Source: B18-G4 sp032250805
GTDB taxonomy: Bacteria > Bacteroidota > Bacteroidia > Bacteroidales > B18-G4
Reading direction: 5' to 3'
Assembly: GCA_032250805.1 (NCBI GenBank)
Contig: JAVVEM010000008.1
Coordinates: 39,773-103,772, forward strand
DNA length: 64,000 nt
In this document: positions 50,595-57,670 of the stretch, piece by piece
How the letters are laid out: the number at the start of each line of letters is the position of its first letter
Numbering within the stretch: position 1 is the stretch's first letter
Notes under the pieces: model-generated
What the model saw: the letters and a program-made list of their open reading frames with translations, nothing else
The model's database searches: none
What the model was told of the DNA's origin: nothing
Made by a program: the position numbers and the translations under genes

Positions 50595-51400
50595 TATTTT
50601 TTGGAATGCTTATCCGCGGTGGTTGATTTTTTGGGGAACCAGGGGATGAAAGCACTGGTTTTTCCAATGTAATCAGCATATTCGGGTCGCCTTTCGGGCA
50701 TCGAACGGTCGAGTAAGGCCACACCCGAAACCTTGATAATGAGCAGGGTCATAAGAACAGAACCGATCACGGGCCAGTAGCTGCCTGCAGCAATACAGAA
50801 AAGCGCATAAGACCACCATACTGCCGAGTCGCCAAAATAATTGGGGTGCCTGGTATATTTCCATAAACCCGAGCTGTATACCTTTCCGCGATTTTCGGGT
50901 TTTCGCTTAAAGAGTGCTAATTGCAGGTCGCCGCCGGCTTCAAAAATAAAGCCAATTGTCCATACTGCCAGGGCAGCATAATCCAGCCAGTTAAGACCAT
51001 TGCTGTCGGTATACACATGGGCGGCAAGCAAGGGCAGGGAAACCAGCATAATGAGGGCACCCTGCAGGAGGAATACCTGGAAATAGCTGTACCACCAGTA
51101 TCTTTTTTCGCCAAAATTCCGGCGGAATTCCTGATAGCGGTAATCTTCTCCTTTGCCGGCATTTCGCCAGGTGAGGTAAATGGATAAGCGCAGTCCCCAA
51201 ATGGCAACAAGCACCAGCAACAAAATTTTGCGGGTATGCATTTCGCCCGACATAAAAAAGTAATAGGTGTTTACAATCACAAATCCCACTCCCCAAAACA
51301 GGTCGATGATGCTGACATTTTTGATGAATATGCTCACGATCCAGAGGATGGTTACAAGTACGATGATGATAGGCAGGGCCTGTAAGAAAAGTGTTAACAT
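50594..51400 (-). CDS. DUF1295 / steroid 5-alpha-reductase-like membrane protein
   Basis: The 268-residue protein has about six or seven membrane helices and the DUF1295 C-terminal signature GLWKYTRHPNYFGDSAVWWSYALF (in part), with ASGVALLDRSMPERRPEYADY-like ending. This fold is shared with steroid 5-alpha reductases and isoprenylcysteine methyltransferases and usually binds NADPH or SAM with a lipid substrate. The gene is sandwiched between the FakA-FakB fusion (8 bp upstream) and plsY (1 bp overlap), so a lipid-modifying role linked to fatty-acid or phospholipid metabolism is a reasonable inference. Substrate unknown. Confidence 0.88.
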   Translation of the reverse strand: MLTLFLQALPIIIVLVTILWIVSIFIKNVSIIDLFWGVGFVIVNTYYFFMSGEMHTRKILLLVLVAIWGLRLSIYLTWRNAGKGEDYRYQEFRRNFGEKRYWWYSYFQVFLLQGALIMLVSLPLLAAHVYTDSNGLNWLDYAALAVWTIGFIFEAGGDLQLALFKRKPENRGKVYSSGLWKYTRHPNYFGDSAVWWSYALFCIAAGSYWPVIGSVLMTLLIIKVSGVALLDRSMPERRPEYADYIGKTSAFIPWFPKKSTTADKHSKK

Positions 51401-51408
51401 GTTGGTTT

Positions 51409-53211
51409 CTATTGATTGTCAAATAATATTGAAACAGATATAGCGCCATTTCCGGCATGCATTCCGATGACAGGCGAAATATTCACAACCGAAACGGGAT
51501 CCTTTCCCGTTATTTCGCGCATCCTGTCCTGGGCTTTTTGGGCACCTTCAGGGTTATGGGCATGCAGCATCACGTAGTTCCAGACGGGTTTTTCTTTGCT
51601 CAGCTTTTCAATATGGGAGAAAATCTTTTTTAAACTTGCTTCCTGGCTGAAGGTTTTTCCGAAAAGCCTTGATTTGCCGTCTTCGCCCATCGATACAACA
51701 GGATTGAGACCGAATAAACCGGCAATAAAGCCTTTGGGTTTCGATACACGGCCACCTTTTACCATGTATTTCAGGTTTTTTACGCTAACATAGATCCTGG
51801 CATCATTCCTGAGTGATTCAATTTTATCGGCGATCGCATCAACCGTCTTTCCGGCATCAATTTCCTGTGCCGCTTTGAGTACCAGCAATCCCAGTCCTCC
51901 CGAAAGATTACGCGAGTCGATCACACGAACGGGTTTATTAAATTCTTTTCGTATCCTGCCGGCAGCTTTTACAGCACTGCTGTAAGTGCCGCTGAATTGT
52001 CCGGTAAGGTGTATGGAGATAATTGCGTCATAGTGCGAAGCAAGGTGCGAATACAGGTTCGTGAAAGCCCGTTCATTTATTTGCGAAGTAGTGGGAAACT
52101 CTTCGGATGTTTCGAGAAGGTCGTAAAATTGATCGGGCTGCACCGTAACTTTATCCAGATAATGGTCATGGCCAAAATAAAGATTGAGCGGAAGCATATT
52201 TATCTGGTAATGGTCCAGCAGCTCGTCAGAAAGGTCGCAGGTTGAGTCCGTTACAAGCGCAATATTCCATTTGCGCTGGCTCACGGCCTGTTGTTGCCTG
52301 ATCATGTCATCAACTTTCTGGAAAGTAATGCGTGCGTGATCCTTCAGCTTATAAAACAATTGTGCCGGCATGCTGGTATGGACATGTATACGGCTGATCC
52401 GCTCCGAGCCGGCTATAACAACCGAATCGCCATACCGGCTTAACAGCTGTTGGAGATCGGCTTTGCTCATGCTTAGGTCTTTGAGCATCGCTTCAGTACA
52501 ATAGCGGTATCTGATCTCCTCATCAACCATATCTTCTGTATGGATCAGGGTGATATTCTCTGTGGTATCCGTGACCAGTTTCCTGATATTGCGGTTGTTA
52601 ATGAAGTCGATGATGCCTTCGATAAAGAGTACGAAACCTTTGGCTCCGGCGTCGACAAAGCCATATTTATTCAACTCGCCAAGTTTTGAAGTTGTTTCTT
52701 TGAGCGATTTTTCCAGCACTTCAAATGAGTCAATGATGACGTTCCTGAAATTATGGATTTTGGCGTTTTTGCTGGCAATGAATTCCGACCAGTCTTTGAT
52801 CACGGTCAATATGGTGCCTTCAACCGGATTGGCCACAGCCTCATAAATATATGGTATCGAATTTTTAACGCTTACTGCAAAGTCGGAAAATGTAATGCTG
52901 GGTTTATTGCGGGTTTCCTGGCTCAGGCCATAAAGAAACTGGGCAAAGATCACGCCTGAGTTGCCCCGGGCACCGACAAGTGCTGCTTCAGCGATATTTT
53001 CTACAGTGGTTTTATAGGATTTATGCGGGCTGATGCTGTCAATGACCGAACGCATGGTCGAAGCGAGGTTCGTGCCCGTATCCTTATCGCTCACCGGAAA
53101 AACATTTATCCTGTTTAATTCCGACTGGTTTTGCAGGATGCGCTTGCTTCCCGAAAGAAAGGCATAGTAAAGGAACTTGCCGTTTATATATTCTTTTGTT
53201 TCTCCGCTCAC
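51409..53211 (-). CDS. FakA-FakB fusion: DhaL-type fatty-acid kinase joined to DegV fatty-acid-binding domain
   Basis: The 600-residue protein has three regions. Residues 1-205 form a DhaL/DAK2 kinase domain with the Mg-ATP motif DKDTGTN (D42, D44) and ARGNSGVIFAQ. Residues about 225-305 match the middle region of FakA (YRYCTEAML, HVHT with H276/H278). Residues 315-600 form a complete DegV/FakB domain (LVTDSTCDLS, TTSQ at 374-377, LTGQFSGTY, GGRVSK, GMHAGNGA). In Firmicutes FakA phosphorylates a fatty acid presented by FakB to give acyl phosphate. Here both are one chain, with FakB in place of the FakA C-terminal domain. The operon with plsY supports acyl-phosphate production. Confidence 0.85.
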   Translation of the reverse strand: MSGETKEYINGKFLYYAFLSGSKRILQNQSELNRINVFPVSDKDTGTNLASTMRSVIDSISPHKSYKTTVENIAEAALVGARGNSGVIFAQFLYGLSQETRNKPSITFSDFAVSVKNSIPYIYEAVANPVEGTILTVIKDWSEFIASKNAKIHNFRNVIIDSFEVLEKSLKETTSKLGELNKYGFVDAGAKGFVLFIEGIIDFINNRNIRKLVTDTTENITLIHTEDMVDEEIRYRYCTEAMLKDLSMSKADLQQLLSRYGDSVVIAGSERISRIHVHTSMPAQLFYKLKDHARITFQKVDDMIRQQQAVSQRKWNIALVTDSTCDLSDELLDHYQINMLPLNLYFGHDHYLDKVTVQPDQFYDLLETSEEFPTTSQINERAFTNLYSHLASHYDAIISIHLTGQFSGTYSSAVKAAGRIRKEFNKPVRVIDSRNLSGGLGLLVLKAAQEIDAGKTVDAIADKIESLRNDARIYVSVKNLKYMVKGGRVSKPKGFIAGLFGLNPVVSMGEDGKSRLFGKTFSQEASLKKIFSHIEKLSKEKPVWNYVMLHAHNPEGAQKAQDRMREITGKDPVSVVNISPVIGMHAGNGAISVSILFDNQ

Positions 53212-53301
53212 TCAGTTTAAAAATTATTTTTCCCGCATAAAAGTACGACAATCTGTTTTGATTGCAATATCCTTGAAATATAAGGCCCTGTTTTCATTCA
53301 T

Positions 53302-54582
53302 TTATTTGATGCCCTTTTTATAGGTTTCCAGGGCCCGTTCACGGGCAAATTTATGTTCAACCAAAGGCGATGGATATTCTGCTGTACCGTATTCCGGGAT
53401 CCACCGCCTGATATATTCTTCGTCCTTGTCGAATTTTTTTTGTTGCTCAGCAGGGTTAAACACCCTGAAGTAGGGGGCAGCATCGCAACCTGTTCCTGCA
53501 GCCCATTGCCAGTTGCCATTGTTTGAAGCCAGCTCGTAATCGAGCAATTTACCGGCAAAATATGCTTCCCCCCAACGCCAGTCGATTAGCAAATGCTTGC
53601 ACAGGAAGCCTGCTGTTATCATTCTTACCCTGTTATGCATGAAGCCGCTTTCATTCAACTGACGCATACCGGCATCCACCATCGGATAGCCGGTTTTGCC
53701 TGTACACCATGCCTTAAAATCCTTTTCATCATTTCTCCACTCAATTCCGTCATATTTCGACCGGAAATTATGATCAACCACTTCAGGAAAATGATAGAGT
53801 ATCTGCATAAAGAATTCGCGCCAGATCAACTCACTAACATATACCTCGCTGAGCGGAAGATACTCCTTCACCAGCTTACGGATGCTGAGCGTGCCAAAAC
53901 GCAGGTGCGGGCCCACATATGTCGTGGTACCGGCTGCAGGCAGGTCGCGCGTACGGGCATAATCCGCCACATGCGAAAAGTCGGGATCCTTTACCTTGAT
54001 TTCAGAGCGCTTAAAGCCCAGCTCACTCAGCCGGGGAAATTTGATGCTGTGCCGGATATAATTATCCTTTCGGGCCCCGGGAAAGCTTCTGTTTTCCGAA
54101 TCAGCATATAATTCCAGCCATTTGTTTTTGTATGGGGTAAACACTGTGTAGGGTGTGCCATCGGCTTTTACCACTTCATTTTCTTCAAAGATCACCTGGT
54201 CTTTATATGCTTTGATGGTTATCCCGTGTCCGGTGAGCATGCGCTTTATCGTTCCATCCCGTTTAAGGGCATAAGGTTCGTAATCCTTATTATAATATAC
54301 TTCACTGATTTCGTAGCGCGATATCAGTTCACTGAAAGCCCTTTCCGGGTCATCATTCAGCACCATCAGGGCCGAACCAATTGCTGCCAGTTGTTTGTTC
54401 AGGTCCTGCAGTTTTTTGTATATGAAACTTATTCTGGCATCGTCAGGAGGTAATTCCCCAACAATATGCGGATCGAAAATAAAAAGGGGTATTACGGCAT
54501 GCCCCGACCGCAATGCATGGTGCAATGCCGTGTTGTCATCCAGCCTCAGGTCTCTTCTAAACCAGTGTATTGCAATTTTCAT
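53302..54582 (-). CDS. phr: Deoxyribodipyrimidine photolyase
   Basis: The 426-residue protein has the N-terminal antenna Rossmann domain (IHWFRRDLRLDDNTALHHAL) and the C-terminal FAD-binding domain with LIWREFFMQIL, DAGMRQLNESGFMHNRVRMI (in part), DWRWGEAYFAGKLLDYELASNNGNWQW (in part) and YFRVFNPAEQQ. This fits class I CPD photolyases, which split UV-induced pyrimidine dimers with blue light; the length is slightly short (usual about 470). Light exposure is implied for at least some of the organism's habitat. It stands alone, divergent from nth. Confidence 0.95.
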   Translation of the reverse strand: MKIAIHWFRRDLRLDDNTALHHALRSGHAVIPLFIFDPHIVGELPPDDARISFIYKKLQDLNKQLAAIGSALMVLNDDPERAFSELISRYEISEVYYNKDYEPYALKRDGTIKRMLTGHGITIKAYKDQVIFEENEVVKADGTPYTVFTPYKNKWLELYADSENRSFPGARKDNYIRHSIKFPRLSELGFKRSEIKVKDPDFSHVADYARTRDLPAAGTTTYVGPHLRFGTLSIRKLVKEYLPLSEVYVSELIWREFFMQILYHFPEVVDHNFRSKYDGIEWRNDEKDFKAWCTGKTGYPMVDAGMRQLNESGFMHNRVRMITAGFLCKHLLIDWRWGEAYFAGKLLDYELASNNGNWQWAAGTGCDAAPYFRVFNPAEQQKKFDKDEEYIRRWIPEYGTAEYPSPLVEHKFARERALETYKKGIK

Positions 54583-54719
54583 CCTGACGTGTTCAAAGGT
54601 ATAAACAATAAACGAATAGAAAATGTTGAGTAAGCCTGCAAAATATTCAGCGGCATAAGGCCGCCTGCTGCCGGTTTATATCCACTGCTTTTATGCCCGG
54701 CAATTTGTCTTCAATTCAC

Positions 54720-54727
54720 TACCTTTG
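54720..54727 (+). promoter_or_regulatory. -7 element TACCTTTG of nth
   Basis: TACCTTTG fits TAnnTTTG and ends 6 bp before ATG 54734. It contains the TTG at 54725 that could be mistaken for a start codon. Confidence 0.5.
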
Positions 54728-54733
54728 CCTGTC

Positions 54734-55375
54734 ATGACAAAAAAAGAAAAGTTCCGTTTCTTCATAGAATATTTCAGGGCCAATATGCCTGAAGCACAGA
54801 CAGAGCTGGAATATGGTTCTCCTTATGAGTTGCTGGTAGCCGTGATCCTGTCGGCACAGTGCACCGATAAAAGGGTGAACATGATCACTCCAGTTTTCTT
54901 TAAAAGATTTCCAAAGGCAGTGGAGCTTGCTGCAGCATCCCATGAAGATGTTTATGAATTGATCAAAAGCTGTTCATACCCCAACAACAAGACAAAAAGC
55001 CTGATAGGTATGGCCAGGGTGCTCACAGATGAATTTGGCGGAGAAGTTCCCTCTGATGTAGAAGAACTGCAAAAAATGCCCGGAGTAGGCCGAAAAACGG
55101 CAAATGTGATCGCTTCGGTGGTTTACCGCAAGCCTGCCATGGCTGTTGATACCCACGTATTCAGGGTTTCGGCGCGCATCGGGCTTACAACAAATGCCAA
55201 ATCACCATTGGCAGCAGAAAAGCAACTCGTAAAATATATTCCCGAAGAATATATACATCTGGCACATCACTGGTTGATATTGCATGGAAGATATATCTGC
55301 CAGGCCCGAAAACCCAAATGCGAAAGCTGCGGTTTACAGGAGATATGTAACTTTTTTAAAAAAAACCTGGTCTGA
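54734..55375 (+). CDS. nth: Endonuclease III
   Basis: The 213-residue protein has the helix-hairpin-helix MPGVGRKTANVI with catalytic lysine K121, the catalytic aspartate D139 in VDTHVFRVSARIG, and the [4Fe-4S] cluster cysteines C189-x6-C196-x2-C199-x5-C205. It removes oxidised pyrimidines and cleaves abasic sites in base-excision repair. ATG 54734 (MTKKEKFRFF) is chosen over an upstream TTG inside the -7 element. Confidence 0.96.
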   Translation: MTKKEKFRFFIEYFRANMPEAQTELEYGSPYELLVAVILSAQCTDKRVNMITPVFFKRFPKAVELAAASHEDVYELIKSCSYPNNKTKSLIGMARVLTDEFGGEVPSDVEELQKMPGVGRKTANVIASVVYRKPAMAVDTHVFRVSARIGLTTNAKSPLAAEKQLVKYIPEEYIHLAHHWLILHGRYICQARKPKCESCGLQEICNFFKKNLV

Positions 55376-55436
55376 AAGTGCGACATTTTGTTAATAATTG
55401 TACTAATAAATAGAAGGGCACCCAATGCAAAATAAG

Positions 55437-55444
55437 TATCTTTG
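55437..55444 (+). promoter_or_regulatory. -7 element TATCTTTG upstream of the bcp remnant and recA
   Basis: TATCTTTG fits TAnnTTTG and lies 26 bp before the bcp-like remnant and 108 bp before recA. It is the best promoter candidate for recA, whose message would then carry the remnant in its leader. Confidence 0.45.
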
Positions 55445-55469
55445 CATTAACCCCCTTAAAAATTATTGA

Positions 55470-55535
55470 ATGATGCTGAATTTGAAAGAAGGTGAACCGG
55501 CGCCGGGTTTTAAACAATGCAATAATAATATTTAA
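55470..55535 (+). pseudogene. Stub of a Bcp-type peroxiredoxin gene in the recA leader
   Basis: ATG 55470 (or 55473) opens MMLNLKEGEPAPGFKQCNNN and stops at 55535. The first 14 residues match the N-terminus of thioredoxin-dependent peroxidases (LKxGDxAPxF), and then the frame breaks into AT-rich sequence. In several Bacteroidota a bcp gene precedes recA, as far as I recall, so this looks like the remains of that gene after deletion of the remainder. It may also still be translated as a 21-residue leader peptide. No CXXXXC active site is left. Confidence 0.5.
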
Positions 55536-55552
55536 CATTAATACCTGATATT

Positions 55553-56578
55553 ATGAGTAACGACAAGAATACCGATAAGGTGAGGCAGGAAAAGATGAAA
55601 GCCCTGGAAATGACCCTGGGAAATATTGAAAAGAATTATGGCAAGGGAACCATCATGAAGCTGGGCGACGAAGCTGTTGTTAATGTAGAGACGATCTCTA
55701 CCGGCAGTATTAGTCTCGACCACGCGCTTGGTGTTGGCGGTTTGCCCAAGGGAAGGGTGATTGAGATCTACGGACCGGAATCATCGGGAAAGACGACACT
55801 GGCCCTGCATGCCATTGCGCAGGCCCAAAAAAGTGGCGGTATTGCCGCATTTATCGATGCTGAGCATGCCTTCGACAGGTATTATGCCCAGAAACTGGGG
55901 ATTGACATCCAAAATCTTCTGGTTTCGCAGCCGGATAACGGTGAACAGGCCCTGGAAATCGTCGAAAACCTGATCCGCTCAGGAGCCATCGACATTATTG
56001 TGATCGACTCGGTTGCTGCGCTTACCCCGCGCAGCGAGATAGAAGGGGAGATGGGCGATTCTAAAATGGGACTGCAAGCCAGGCTGATGTCGCAGGCACT
56101 CCGTAAATTAACTTCTACAATAAGCAAAACCAATACCTGTTGTATATTTATTAATCAGCTGAGGGAGAAGATCGGTGTGATGTTTGGCAATCCGGAAACA
56201 ACCACAGGAGGGAATGCTCTGAAATTTTATGCTTCTGTGCGGATCGACATACGCCGGATGAACCAGATCAAAGAAGGCGAAAACATTACCGGAAACAGGG
56301 TGCGTGTTAAGATCGTGAAGAATAAAGTTGCCCCGCCTTTCCGCAAGGCAGAATTCGATATCGTCTATGGTGAAGGCATTTCCAGATATGGCGAGATCAT
56401 CGACCTTGGCGTTGAGCAGAACATCGTTAAAAAAAGCGGATCATGGTTCAGCTATGGCGATACAAAACTTGGCCAGGGCCGCGATGGGGTGAAAAAACTG
56501 CTTATCGACAATCCTGAGCTGGCTGAAGAACTTGAAGTTAAGATCAAACAGGGACTGTCCGAAACCGCTTTATCCTAA
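55553..56578 (+). CDS. recA: Recombinase RecA
   Basis: The 341-residue protein is a complete RecA: Walker A GPESSGKTT (74-82), Walker B in IDIIVIDSVAAL, the L1/L2 DNA loops (EGEMGDSKMGLQARLMSQ; NPETTTGGNALKFYASVR), and the C-terminal domain ending at about 341. It forms the strand-exchange filament of homologous recombination. It is shorter than E. coli RecA because the acidic tail is reduced, as usual for the phylum. A TPR lipoprotein gene follows 15 bp later on the same strand. Confidence 0.98.
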   Translation: MSNDKNTDKVRQEKMKALEMTLGNIEKNYGKGTIMKLGDEAVVNVETISTGSISLDHALGVGGLPKGRVIEIYGPESSGKTTLALHAIAQAQKSGGIAAFIDAEHAFDRYYAQKLGIDIQNLLVSQPDNGEQALEIVENLIRSGAIDIIVIDSVAALTPRSEIEGEMGDSKMGLQARLMSQALRKLTSTISKTNTCCIFINQLREKIGVMFGNPETTTGGNALKFYASVRIDIRRMNQIKEGENITGNRVRVKIVKNKVAPPFRKAEFDIVYGEGISRYGEIIDLGVEQNIVKKSGSWFSYGDTKLGQGRDGVKKLLIDNPELAEELEVKIKQGLSETALS

Positions 56579-56593
56579 ATATATATCTTCACT

Positions 56594-57610
56594 ATGAGAT
56601 TTAAAATGCTTTACCTGCTGCTGATCGTTGCAGGAATATCCTTCCATTCATGCAGGCAGGGACCGGAAAAGAAATCTTCTGACAACTCAGAAAAGCCCGC
56701 GCCGACAGAAATTGCCGCGCTTACGGAAATGATCATGGCCGATTCAACCGATGCTGCTCTTTTCGACCAGCGTGCAAAGGTTTACCTGGCAGCCAAAAAC
56801 CATAACCAGGCCATGCGCGACATGCTCTACGCCATTGAACTCGAGCCCGAAAACTATGAATTCATGATCACCCTGGCCGATATCTACCTGAGTATGGGAT
56901 TACTCGAAAATTGTGTGGAAGCGCTCGACCGTTCGATAGAACTGCAACCCGGCAATATCGAATCGATGCTGAAGCGTTCGGAGATCAGCATCATGCTGAC
57001 AAAATACAAGCAGGCCATCGAATATGCCGATATGGCCATTGGGATCGATAAAACAAACCCGCTGCCGTATTTTATGAAAGGATATGCTTTCGCACAGGCC
57101 GGAGATACGATCAACGCCATCAAGAGTTACCTCGAAACCATCAACGTAAAGCAGGATCATTACGATGCATATCTCGAGCTTGGATTGATCTATAGTACGA
57201 GGGGGAATCCCATTGCCATTGATTATTTCAACAATGCCCTGAATATCAATCCGCAAAGTATTGAAGCACTTTATGCTATGGGGATGTTTTACCAGGAGGC
57301 GGATGATGCTGAAAATGCCATGAATGCATATAACAAGATCCTTGCCATCGATCCCAATAATGCATTTGCCAACTACAACCTGGGCTACGTGCATCTTGTA
57401 TTGCTGAACGATTATGAGCAGGCCATCCGTTATTTTGAAGTGGTAGAGCAAATCAATCCCGACTATTTCGAGGCAACATTCAACAAAGCCTATTGCTACG
57501 AATTGCTTGGTGATTATCAAACTGCCCGCGACTTGTATAAAGAGGTTCTCGAAAAACAAGTGAACTACCCACGGGCCATTGAAGGATTAAACCGTATACA
57601 GGGTAAATAG
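56594..57610 (+). CDS. TPR-repeat lipoprotein
   Basis: The 338-residue protein has a lipoprotein signal peptide ending FHSC (C20) and, after a charged linker, about eight TPR units (for example AKNHNQAMRDMLYAIELEPENYEFMITLADIYLSMG in part, DDAENAMNAYNKILAIDPNNAFANYNLGYVHL in part). It is an envelope-anchored scaffold for protein interaction with no catalytic motif. Its position 15 bp after recA suggests readthrough from the recA promoter, although the functions look unrelated. The next gene follows 60 bp later. Confidence 0.85.
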   Translation: MRFKMLYLLLIVAGISFHSCRQGPEKKSSDNSEKPAPTEIAALTEMIMADSTDAALFDQRAKVYLAAKNHNQAMRDMLYAIELEPENYEFMITLADIYLSMGLLENCVEALDRSIELQPGNIESMLKRSEISIMLTKYKQAIEYADMAIGIDKTNPLPYFMKGYAFAQAGDTINAIKSYLETINVKQDHYDAYLELGLIYSTRGNPIAIDYFNNALNINPQSIEALYAMGMFYQEADDAENAMNAYNKILAIDPNNAFANYNLGYVHLVLLNDYEQAIRYFEVVEQINPDYFEATFNKAYCYELLGDYQTARDLYKEVLEKQVNYPRAIEGLNRIQGK

Positions 57611-57670
57611 CCTGACCGATAAGCTGCCACCACTGAAGTGAAATTTTTATCACATAGCAATGGAAAATTA

